From Pusillimonas sp. UBA6240 (GTDB taxonomy: Bacteria; Pseudomonadota; Gammaproteobacteria; Burkholderiales; Burkholderiaceae_B), in NCBI GenBank assembly GCA_002441445.1, contig DJWC01000140.1, positions 245 through 24,947 of the forward strand: a stretch of DNA of 24,703 nt, in the 5' to 3' direction. Position numbers and translations under genes: made by a program. The notes below the pieces were generated by a model. It saw nothing but the letters and a program-made list of their open reading frames with translations, made no database searches and was not told the DNA's origin. Positions 14,936 to 21,324 of this stretch are shown piece by piece; position 1 is the stretch's first letter; each line of letters begins with the position of its first letter.

Positions 14936-15630
14936 TTTACAGTCCGGGCGTCTTGGCCAAAAAGCAGCGCGCGCGATTGCTCATCGCTGACGGAAGGCGC
15001 TGTGTTGATCTGGTCGGCTTTTTCGTAGGCCCGGCGCGTGGCCGGGCGGGCGGCAATGGCCTCGAACCAGCGCTTCAAGTGCGGGAAGCCGTCCAGATTC
15101 TGGCTTTGGCGCTTGTGCGGCACGATCCAGGGATAGCAGGCCATATCGGCGATGGAATACTCGCCGGCAATGAATTCGCGGTCCGCCAGCCGCTTGTTCA
15201 GCACGCCATACAGGCGGCCGGTTTCACGCACGTAGCGGTCTATGGCGTAGGGGATCTTTTCCAGCGCATAGCCGCTGAAATGGTGGTTTTGCCCCGCCAT
15301 GGGGCCCAGGCCGCCCATCTGCCAGAATAGCCACTGCAGCGTATCCGTGCGGCCGCGCAGGTCGGCCGGTATGAACCGGCCGGTCTTGTCGGCCAGATAG
15401 AGCAGAATCGCCCCCGACTCGAAAACGGAAATCGGCGGCCCGCCGTCGGCGGGGGCGCGGTCGACAATAGCCGGGATGCGGTTGTTGGACGCGATCTTGA
15501 GGAAATCGGGCTGGAACTGATCGCCTTTGCCTATGTTGATGGGGAATATTTTATAGGGCAGCCCCGTTTCCTCCAGGAAGAGAGTGATCTTGTGGCCGTT
15601 CGGAGTGGTCCAGTAATACAGGTCTATCAT
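14932..15630 (-). CDS. Glutathione S-transferase, YfcG/YghU-like (Nu class)
   Basis: The 232-residue protein has an N-terminal thioredoxin fold (DLYYWTTPNGHKITLFLEE, then NNRIPAIVD and FESGAILLYLADKTGRF) and a C-terminal helical domain (LFWQMGGLGPMAGQNHHF, FIAGEYSIADMACYPWI). The TTPNGHK start and the QMGGLGPMAGQ helix are typical of YfcG/YghU. Those enzymes bind two glutathiones and act as disulfide-bond reductases instead of classic transferases. The neighbouring peroxidases fit a glutathione/peroxide role. The gene follows the glutathione peroxidase gene after 79 bp on the same strand and overlaps the lipoprotein start. Confidence 0.9.
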   Translation of the reverse strand: MIDLYYWTTPNGHKITLFLEETGLPYKIFPINIGKGDQFQPDFLKIASNNRIPAIVDRAPADGGPPISVFESGAILLYLADKTGRFIPADLRGRTDTLQWLFWQMGGLGPMAGQNHHFSGYALEKIPYAIDRYVRETGRLYGVLNKRLADREFIAGEYSIADMACYPWIVPHKRQSQNLDGFPHLKRWFEAIAARPATRRAYEKADQINTAPSVSDEQSRALLFGQDARTVK

Positions 15631-15709
15631 TCCTATCCTTTGCTTATCAGCTTATCGTTTCATGGGTTGAGGCTCAGGCTTGCACCCAGGCAATGCCGGC
15701 CCGGCCCGC

Positions 15710-16210
15710 TCAGCCTGCCGTCGCTGCCAGCGCTTTTTCCACGTCCGCCCGCAAGGCCTGGGGTTTGACGGCGGGCCCATAGCGCCGCAGCACTTTTCCG
15801 TCGCGCCCCACCAAAAACTTGGTGAAATTCCATTTGATGGCGGCGCTGCCCAGAATGCCCGCTTTTTCGCCCTTCAGCCACGCATACAAGGGGTGTGCGC
15901 CCGGCCCGTTGACTTCGATTTTCTGAAACATGGGAAATTCCACCCCATAGTTGGCGGAGCAGAAAGCGGCGATCTGCGATGCGTCGCCCGGCTCTTGTCC
16001 CCCGAACTGATTGCAGGGAAAGCCGAGCACGGCGAAACCGCGGTCCCGGTAGGCGCGGTAGAGATCCTGCAGGCCTTGATACTGGGGGGTGAAACCGCAT
16101 TCGGAGGCCACGTTGACGATCAGCAGCACCTGGCCGGCGTAGCGCGACAGCGCTATCGTTTCGCCACCTAGCGATGTGGCGGTGAAGGCGTGTATCGTGG
16201 ATGCCGGCAT
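15710..16210 (-). CDS. Glutathione peroxidase family protein (Cys type)
   Basis: This 166-residue thiol peroxidase reduces peroxides with glutathione or thioredoxin. The catalytic set is complete: Cys38 in NVASECGFTPQY, Gln72 in NQFGGQEPG, and Trp127-Asn128 in KWNFTKFLV. Cys66 in GFPCNQFGGQ is also conserved. Cysteine, not selenocysteine, is encoded at the active site. No signal peptide is visible, so it acts in the cytoplasm, like E. coli BtuE. It lies 29 bp after the peroxiredoxin gene and 79 bp before the GST gene on the same strand. Confidence 0.93.
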   Translation of the reverse strand: MPASTIHAFTATSLGGETIALSRYAGQVLLIVNVASECGFTPQYQGLQDLYRAYRDRGFAVLGFPCNQFGGQEPGDASQIAAFCSANYGVEFPMFQKIEVNGPGAHPLYAWLKGEKAGILGSAAIKWNFTKFLVGRDGKVLRRYGPAVKPQALRADVEKALAATAG

Positions 16211-16239
16211 TTTTCGTATCGTTGCGTTGCTCGCAAGGT

Positions 16240-16821
16240 TTATTGCGCTAGGCCTACTTTACCATTTGAGGCCCAGCGCTTCACGGCGGCCATGGTATTG
16301 GGCACGTGATCGTCCGGACTGGAGCTGCTGAATTCATAAAAGATTTTCCGGTCCGGCGTGATGACGTAGGAAATGCGGCTGGCCATATTGGGCCTGAAAG
16401 CCGTTTGGGCTTCGTAGGCCTTGATGACCTTGGCGTCCGGGTCGGCCGCCACCGCGAACTTGCTGCGGCAGGCGCTGACTGAAAATTCCTTGAGCTTTTC
16501 CAGGTCGTCGGCCGAGACGCCCAGCACGGTTGCGCCGTACTGGCGGAATTCGTCGGTGGCCTCGGCGAAATTGTGGGCCTCGATCGTGCAGCCTTTCGTG
16601 AAGGCGGCCGGATAAAAATAAAGCACCACCGGGCCTTTGCGCAGCGCGTCGGACAAAGAAAATTCGAAGGCCTTGCCCGCCAGCGTCGCTTCCAGCGTGA
16701 AATCCGGCGCGTCGGCGCCGGTGCGCAACTGGGCCGAAGCGGCGCATGGCGCCATGCACATCGCGGCGATGAGGGCATAGGCCGCCATGGAGCGCGGGCC
16801 AGAACGAAGAGCGATAGCCAT
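16240..16821 (-). CDS. Exported peroxiredoxin, BCP/PrxQ-like
   Basis: This 193-residue AhpC/TSA-family peroxiredoxin carries a signal peptide (cleavage near CAASAQ, residue 30), so it acts in the periplasm. The peroxidatic Cys78 sits in YFYPAAFTKGCTIEAHNF. The PrxQ resolving cysteine five residues later is absent (His is there); Cys118 in SVSACRSKF is the likely partner. Family elements APDFTLEA and GVSADDLEKLKEF are clear. An AGGGAA ribosome site precedes ATG 16821. It heads the peroxidase-GST-lipoprotein run; its promoter should lie in the spacer toward arsC, where palindromic sites occur. Confidence 0.92.
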   Translation of the reverse strand: MAIALRSGPRSMAAYALIAAMCMAPCAASAQLRTGADAPDFTLEATLAGKAFEFSLSDALRKGPVVLYFYPAAFTKGCTIEAHNFAEATDEFRQYGATVLGVSADDLEKLKEFSVSACRSKFAVAADPDAKVIKAYEAQTAFRPNMASRISYVITPDRKIFYEFSSSSPDDHVPNTMAAVKRWASNGKVGLAQ

Positions 16822-16968
16822 GATGGTTCCCTGAAATATCGCGCCGGCGCCGTAGCCTCGGCTGCAGAAGTGCCGGGCGCCGCAGCGCCGGGCGCAGAAG
16901 GGGCGGATGCCGCAGCATCGGAGGCCGGCGCGTCGGACGTCGATGCCTCGGGCCCGGCGCGGCGCGCG

Positions 16969-16989
16969 AAATAAGGATAAGCCTTATTT
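16969..16989. promoter_or_regulatory. Fur-box-like inverted repeat
   Basis: AAATAAGG (16969-16976) pairs with CCTTATTT (16982-16989) around ATAAG. The inner 19 bases, AATAAGGATAAGCCTTATT, match the classic Fur consensus GATAATGATAATCATTATC at 14 of 19 positions by my count. It lies about 150 bp upstream of the peroxiredoxin start and 266 bp upstream of arsC. A T4 run (16987-16990) overlaps the end of the right arm, so a plus-strand terminator-like hairpin is an alternative. Confidence 0.45.
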
Positions 16990-17004
16990 TCATCCAGCGC
17001 GGGC

Positions 17005-17016
17005 GCTTGTACAAGC
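17005..17016. promoter_or_regulatory. Perfect 12-bp palindrome, candidate operator
   Basis: GCTTGTACAAGC is an exact palindrome 15 bp from the Fur-like repeat. On the minus strand its TTGTAC could serve as a -35 element, with an AT-rich segment about 17-19 bases further. That would place a promoter of the peroxiredoxin gene directly over the Fur-like site. Confidence 0.35.
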
Positions 17017-17254
17017 AGAGTATTCGCAACGGCAAAGTGTTGCCGACAACAGGGCGCAAACAACAAAGGAACAAAATAGCCGGAGCGGATAATAGGAGGC
17101 GGGCGTCGACGGGAGATGAACCTCGGCAGAGCAGGGTGTGGAACTCAGCGGAGGGCGAAACTCGGCTAAGATGTCGCTTTATGTCGAACTGTGGCGAGCA
17201 GGGCGCGGCCGGAGGCCGCAGCGGCTCATCGACCAATAAAAAGCGAAAACGGCT

Positions 17255-17593
17255 ATGACCACGATTTATCACAATCCGCGCTGCGGCACATCGCGCAGTG
17301 TTCTCCAGGCCTTGCAAGAGCGCGGCCTGCAGCCTGAAATCATCGAGTACCTGAAGACGCCGCCCACCCGCGCCCAGCTGGCGGCCCTGATCGCCGCCGC
17401 CGGCCTGAGCCCGCGGGACGCCGTGCGCAGCAAGGAAGCCCTGTACCAGGAACTGAATCTGGAAGCGGCCGATGACGAGCGCCTGCTGGACGCCATGGCC
17501 GAACACCCCATCCTGATCAACCGGCCCATCGTCGTTACGGAAAAAGGCGTGCGGCTGTGCCGTCCCGCCGCCGTCCTGGAAGAAATTCTCTAA
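17255..17593 (+). CDS. arsC: Arsenate reductase, glutaredoxin-dependent ArsC type
   Basis: The 112-residue ArsC-fold protein shows the active-site motif HNPRCGTSR (Cys10), the segment DAVRSKEALYQELNL and the closing NRPIVVTEKGVRLCRP, which together carry the arginines of glutaredoxin-linked arsenate reductases. It would reduce arsenate to arsenite with glutathione. It stands alone: no arsR, arsB or acr3 is near, so it may be a housekeeping ArsC-like reductase (YfgD-type) outside an ars operon. The ribosome site is weak. The permease gene follows after 29 bp and may share its transcript. Confidence 0.9.
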   Translation: MTTIYHNPRCGTSRSVLQALQERGLQPEIIEYLKTPPTRAQLAALIAAAGLSPRDAVRSKEALYQELNLEAADDERLLDAMAEHPILINRPIVVTEKGVRLCRPAAVLEEIL

Positions 17594-17622
17594 TACAACG
17601 CTGCGGCCCGGTCTCGCAACAC

Positions 17623-18492
17623 ATGACCTTCGATATTTTCGCATTGGTGATTGCGGCGGCGGCGCTGCACGCCGCCTGGAACCTCATTTCCAAGAAAGCG
17701 GAAGCGGCGGCAGGGCATTTCGTCTTTTCCTATCGGCTTTTCTCGGTGCTGGTCTATGCGCCGTGGGTCGTCTACATCCTCTGGAGCGACGGCATGCACT
17801 GGAGCACCGCCGTCGTATTCTTTGTTGCGCTGTCCAGCGTGCTGCACTTGGGCTACAGCCTTTGCCTGCAATGGGGCTATCAGGCGGCGGACTTGACCGT
17901 GGTGTATCCCATTGCGCGAGGCACGGGCCCCTTGCTGTCCAGCCTAGCCGCCTTCATGCTGCTGGGCGAGCGTCCATCCACTTATGGCATCCTGGGCATA
18001 GCTTGCGTGGTGGTGGGCATATTGCTGATCGCCTCGGGCGGCAATCTGCGCCGTTTCGCCTCCCCCCATGCGCGCGCGGGCGTGCTCTGGGGCTGCTTCA
18101 TCGGTTTGTTCATCTCCGCATACACCGTGGCCGACGCCTACAGCGTCAAAGTCCTGCTGGTAGCGCCCGTCGTCCTCGACTGGCTGTCGGCGCTGGGCAA
18201 TGTGGGCCTGATGGCCCCGCGCGCATGGATGCGGCGCGCCGAAATGGTCCAGCAGATGCGCGGCAAATGGGCTTATGCCGCCGCCGTCGGCATTTTGTCG
18301 CCACTGGCCTATATCCTGGTGCTGTACGCTTACCGCCTGGGCGGCCAGGTCAGCCTGATCGCGCCCTTGAGGGAAAGCTCATTGATGATCGCCACCCTGG
18401 CGGGCTTCTTCATCCTGAAAGAGCGCATCTCCATTGCGCGGATCAGCGGCTGCGCCGTGATCGTCGCCGGAGTGGTGCTGCTGTCCAGTTGA
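17623..18492 (+). CDS. EamA/DMT-superfamily permease
   Basis: The 289-residue inner-membrane protein has about ten hydrophobic helices in two EamA repeats. Repeat one starts FALVIAAAALHAAWNLISKK; the paired signature of repeat ends appears in VVYPIARGTGPLLSSLAAFM and, for repeat two, VSLIAPLRESSLMIATLAGF followed by the ILKERIS loop. The family exports metabolites or amino acids; the substrate cannot be told. ATG 17623 starts at the first helix; the longer frame adds a hydrophilic tail overlapping arsC and is rejected. Confidence 0.88.
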   Translation: MTFDIFALVIAAAALHAAWNLISKKAEAAAGHFVFSYRLFSVLVYAPWVVYILWSDGMHWSTAVVFFVALSSVLHLGYSLCLQWGYQAADLTVVYPIARGTGPLLSSLAAFMLLGERPSTYGILGIACVVVGILLIASGGNLRRFASPHARAGVLWGCFIGLFISAYTVADAYSVKVLLVAPVVLDWLSALGNVGLMAPRAWMRRAEMVQQMRGKWAYAAAVGILSPLAYILVLYAYRLGGQVSLIAPLRESSLMIATLAGFFILKERISIARISGCAVIVAGVVLLSS

Positions 18493-18578
18493 CGGGCGGC
18501 GGCCGGTGCGTTCAGCAATGGCGCGTACAGCGGCCGACGTGTATAGCAGCGATGGATACGGCACTGTTGTTTTCCAGA

Positions 18579-18600
18579 TATGGAGTGTAAAATACCCATA
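18579..18600. promoter_or_regulatory. Candidate operator/-10 region of the Xre-RES pair
   Basis: TATGG (18579-18583) and CCATA (18596-18600) form an inverted repeat enclosing TAAAAT (18588-18593), a good -10 element. TTGTTT (18567-18572) is a possible -35 but with a short 15-base spacer. The position, 14 bp before the antitoxin start, suits binding by the Xre protein for autoregulation. Confidence 0.4.
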
Positions 18601-18613
18601 ACTGGAGAACACT

Positions 18614-19051
18614 ATGAGCCTGGCCTACGCTTACCCCCTCAGCCGGTTCGAACCGGCGCTTGTTGCGGACCTGAACGACAAACCCACGCGCGAGCGCCTG
18701 TCGCAGTCGGCGCTGAAGGGTTTTTTCAAGCTGGCGCAAGCCTGGGGCCTGCGCGACGAAGAGGCCTGCTATCTGCTGGGCGGCCTGTCGCCCAGTGCGC
18801 TGTACGAATGGAAGAAAAAGCCCGCAAGGGTGCTCGAGGTCGACCGGATCACCCGTATTTCCTACCTGATCGGCATCTACAAGGCCTTGCACATCCTGTA
18901 TGGGGAAAAGCTTGCCGATGAATGGGTCAAGCTGCCCAATCGCAATATCATCTTCGGCGGCAAGACGCCTTTGGTCTACATGCAGGAAGGCGGGCTGCTG
19001 GCCATGCAAACGGTACGCCAGCTGCTGGATGCGCGCCGGGGCGGGATCTGA
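18614..19051 (+). CDS. Xre/MbcA/ParS-type antitoxin
   Basis: This 145-residue protein is the antitoxin of a RES-Xre module. The N-terminal half is an Xre-like helix-turn-helix (SQSALKGFFKLAQAW, YLLGGLSPSALYEWKK). The C-terminal half is the toxin-binding domain, with ISYLIGIYKALHILYG, then WVKLPNRNIIFGGKTPLVYM and QTVRQLLDARRGG, the usual W-x-PN-x-FGG-x-P pattern. It should neutralise the RES toxin and repress its own promoter. AACTGGAGAAC supplies the ribosome site. The toxin gene begins five bases after its stop. Confidence 0.93.
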   Translation: MSLAYAYPLSRFEPALVADLNDKPTRERLSQSALKGFFKLAQAWGLRDEEACYLLGGLSPSALYEWKKKPARVLEVDRITRISYLIGIYKALHILYGEKLADEWVKLPNRNIIFGGKTPLVYMQEGGLLAMQTVRQLLDARRGGI

Positions 19052-19056
19052 AGCCG

Positions 19057-19770
19057 GTGGCGACCCCGCGCAATCCGCCGCTGGCCGACATCCGGCAGCA
19101 GGACACTTGCCGCTTGCTGCCGTCCCGCTTTGCCGACCAGGAGGATTCCGTGCTGGCGCCCCTGGCGGACAGCCCGGACCAACTGGCGGACTTGTTCGCG
19201 CTGGATAACGCCACCAATCAAAGACTGGCCGCCGAACGCGGGCTCATGGCCGGCATAGGGGTGGACGAGCTCGTTTTCGGCGTGCCCCATTTTCGCATCA
19301 TCAACGCGGCCTATGCCTATCCGCGTCCGGAGGGCAGCCGTTTCAACAATGGCTTGCGCGGCGCCTGGTATTGCGCTTTCGACATCGACACCGCCCTGGC
19401 CGAAATCATTTTCCACAAGACGGTGGAATACGCGGAAATCGATTACTTCCACGATAGTGTGGACTATCAGCTTTTTCTGGCCGACTTCAGCGGCCGCTTC
19501 CACGATATCCGCCGCGCGGCGGGCTTCAAAAGCTGCCTGGATCCGGCCAGCTACATTGCCTCCCAGGCCCTGGCCGAAAGGCTGCTGGAAGAAGGCTCGC
19601 TGGGCATCGTATATCCCAGCGTGCGCCACCCGGGCGGTATCAACCTGGCCTGCTTCAGGCCCGCGCTGGTCAATAATGTGCGCAGGACCGACGCCTTCCG
19701 CCTGACGTGGTCGGGCTCTCCGCAGCCCGCGGTCAAGCGCCGGGCGGCTAAAAAAAGCCGGCGCCGGTGA
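19057..19770 (+). CDS. RES-domain toxin
   Basis: RES toxins arrest growth by degrading NAD+. With the GTG start at 19057 the protein has 237 residues. The likely catalytic residues are present: Arg95 in EGSRFNN, Tyr105 in GAWYCAFD and Glu116 in ALAEIIFH. The later conserved segment SLGIVYPSVRHPGGINLACF is complete, so the toxin looks intact. The frame is open upstream inside the antitoxin gene (from 18922), but homology begins near DTCRLLPSRF; GTG five bases after the antitoxin stop suits coupled translation. A basic C-terminal tail (KRRAAKKSRRR) is unusual and may bind nucleic acid or the partner. Confidence 0.92.
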   Translation: MATPRNPPLADIRQQDTCRLLPSRFADQEDSVLAPLADSPDQLADLFALDNATNQRLAAERGLMAGIGVDELVFGVPHFRIINAAYAYPRPEGSRFNNGLRGAWYCAFDIDTALAEIIFHKTVEYAEIDYFHDSVDYQLFLADFSGRFHDIRRAAGFKSCLDPASYIASQALAERLLEEGSLGIVYPSVRHPGGINLACFRPALVNNVRRTDAFRLTWSGSPQPAVKRRAAKKSRRR

Positions 19771-19784
19771 TTTGCGCCGCCGGC
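19757..19784 (+). terminator. Stem-loop at the end of the RES gene
   Basis: GCCGGCG (19757-19763) pairs perfectly with CGCCGGC (19778-19784), with 14 bases between that include the RES stop codon. There is no T-run. It may separate the toxin-antitoxin transcript from the next gene. Confidence 0.3.
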
Positions 19785-19851
19785 CGCCGCACCGCATCCC
19801 GCTACACTACATCCCACAACCGCAAACCAAGCACAAACCAATGAGGGAACC

Positions 19852-21201
19852 ATGAGCCTGTACGCCAAACTGCAGCAACGCGCCGCCGAAGGCCGCCCCA
19901 TACGCATCGGCCTGATCGGCGCGGGCAAATTCGGTTCCATGTATCTCGCCCAGGTGCCGCGCACACCGGGGGTGCACCTGCTCGGCATCGCCGATCTATC
20001 CCCCGCGACGGCGCGGGCGAACCTGGCCAGGGTGGGCTGGGACGGCGAACGCCTGAAGGCGGAATCGCCTCAGGCCGCCTTGCGGACCGGGGCGACCTGG
20101 ATCACGGACGACTGGCAGGCGCTGGTCGCCTTCCCGGATATCGACATCATCGTCGAATGCACCGGCAACCCGATCGCCGCCGTGCAGCATTGCCTGCAGG
20201 CCTTCGATCACGGCAAGCATGTCGTCAATGTCACAGTCGAAGCCGATGCTTTTTGCGGTCCTTTGCTGGGGCGCAGGGCGGCCCAGGCGGGCGTGGTCTA
20301 CTCGCTGGCCTACGGCGACCAGCCGGCGCTGATCTGCGACTTGGTCGACTGGGCGCGTGCCTGCGGCTTTCCGGTGGTGGCCGCCGGGCGCGGCCATAAA
20401 TGGCTGCCGCATTTCGCCCAGTCCACCCCTGAAACGGTATGGGGCTACTACGGCCTGACTCCGGAACAGGCGGAGCGCGGCGGCCTCAATCCCAAAATGT
20501 TCAACAGCTTTCTGGATGGCTCCAAGCCGTCGATTGAAAGCGCGGCCGTGGCCAATGCCACGGGCTTGGGCGTGCCGTCCAACGGCTTGCTTTACCCGCC
20601 CGCCGGCATCCAGGACATTCCCTTCGTTACCCGGCCCGTCAGTGAAGGCGGGGTTCTGGAGCGCAAGGGCATGGTGGAAGTCGTGTCGTCGCTGGAAAAA
20701 GACGGCCGCGCCATTCCCTACGATATCCGCATGGGCGTATGGGTCACCGTGGAGGCGGAAACCGACTACATCAAGCACTGCTTCGAAGAGTACAACGCGC
20801 ATACCGATCCCAGCGGGCGGTATTTCACTTTGTACAAGCGCTGGCATCTCATCGGCCTGGAAGTGGGCATGTCGGTGGCGTCGGTCGCATTGCGCGGCGA
20901 ACCCACGGGCGTCGCCACGGCATGGAAGGCGGATGTCGTCGCTACCGCCAAAAGGGATTTGCGCCCGGGCGAAATCCTGGACGGCGAGGGCGGCTATACC
21001 GTATGGGGCAAGCTGCTGCCCGCCGCGACATCGGCCCGCCTGGGCGGCCTGCCGCTGGGCCTGGCGCACCAGGTCAAGCTGGTCCGGCCGGTCGCCGCGG
21101 GCCAGAGCCTGGTGTGGGACGACGTGGCCATGGATACAAGCACCGATGCCTACCGGCTGCGCCGCGAAATGGAAGCCGGCGGCGCGGCGCCGCAAGCCTG
21201 A
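19852..21201 (+). CDS. NAD(P)-dependent oxidoreductase with C-terminal SAF domain
   Basis: The 449-residue protein has an N-terminal Rossmann fold (IRIGLIGAGKFGSMYLAQV, about 17-35) and IIVECTGNPIAA, like homoserine or Gfo/Idh-type dehydrogenases. The middle contains the conserved FNSFLDGSKPSIESAAVANA. The C-terminal 100 residues resemble a SAF domain (VVATAKRDLRPGEIL, VRPVAAGQSLVWDDV). Homologues are often annotated as homoserine dehydrogenase or flagellar-biosynthesis-like, but the lack of a homoserine active-site context makes that doubtful; a sugar-acid or polyol substrate is plausible. A GAGGGAACC ribosome site precedes ATG. TACACT near 19802-19807 could be a -10 element. No pathway partners are adjacent. 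Confidence 0.8.
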   Translation: MSLYAKLQQRAAEGRPIRIGLIGAGKFGSMYLAQVPRTPGVHLLGIADLSPATARANLARVGWDGERLKAESPQAALRTGATWITDDWQALVAFPDIDIIVECTGNPIAAVQHCLQAFDHGKHVVNVTVEADAFCGPLLGRRAAQAGVVYSLAYGDQPALICDLVDWARACGFPVVAAGRGHKWLPHFAQSTPETVWGYYGLTPEQAERGGLNPKMFNSFLDGSKPSIESAAVANATGLGVPSNGLLYPPAGIQDIPFVTRPVSEGGVLERKGMVEVVSSLEKDGRAIPYDIRMGVWVTVEAETDYIKHCFEEYNAHTDPSGRYFTLYKRWHLIGLEVGMSVASVALRGEPTGVATAWKADVVATAKRDLRPGEILDGEGGYTVWGKLLPAATSARLGGLPLGLAHQVKLVRPVAAGQSLVWDDVAMDTSTDAYRLRREMEAGGAAPQA

Positions 21202-21207
21202 ACCGCC

Positions 21208-21247
21208 GCCGGATCGCCGGATCGCCGGGCCGCCGGGCCGCCGGACC
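21208..21247. repeat. 8-bp tandem repeat, five copies
   Basis: Immediately after the oxidoreductase stop codon, GCCGGATC occurs twice, GCCGGGCC twice and GCCGGACC once, head to tail (21208-21247). It looks like replication slippage in spacer DNA. Confidence 0.8.
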
Positions 21248-21324
21248 GCCGTATAAACACTGATGCGGCGCGGCGAGAAGAGACATAAAATTGCCGGCAA
21301 CCAAACCACTGTCTTCCTCCCATC

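Larger units (their letters stand above)
16822..17254. other. Divergent spacer between peroxiredoxin gene and arsC
   Basis: The part near the peroxiredoxin gene (16850-16965) is a low-complexity GCC/GCG-rich stretch, open in several frames and reading as Ala/Ser/Pro-rich peptide on both strands; I do not call a gene. The central part is AT-richer and holds two palindromes (16969-16989, 17005-17016). The part near arsC is purine-rich, with TAAGAT near 17167 but no matching -35 element. An 83-codon plus-strand frame (17007-17258) starts with TTG, overlaps arsC as ATGA and has no family signal. Confidence 0.6.

Noticed and set aside
16281..17066. Long minus-strand Ala/Pro/Ser-rich frame
   Set aside because: It overlaps the peroxiredoxin gene in another frame; the open state comes from low-complexity GCC/GCG sequence.
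17007..17258. 83-codon frame overlapping the arsC start
   Set aside because: It starts with TTG inside a palindrome, lacks a ribosome site and family match, and is rich in Arg/Ser as expected for random GC-rich DNA.
18922..19056. Longer toxin frame starting inside the antitoxin gene
   Set aside because: The extra 45 residues are the antitoxin sequence in another frame; RES homology starts after GTG 19057.
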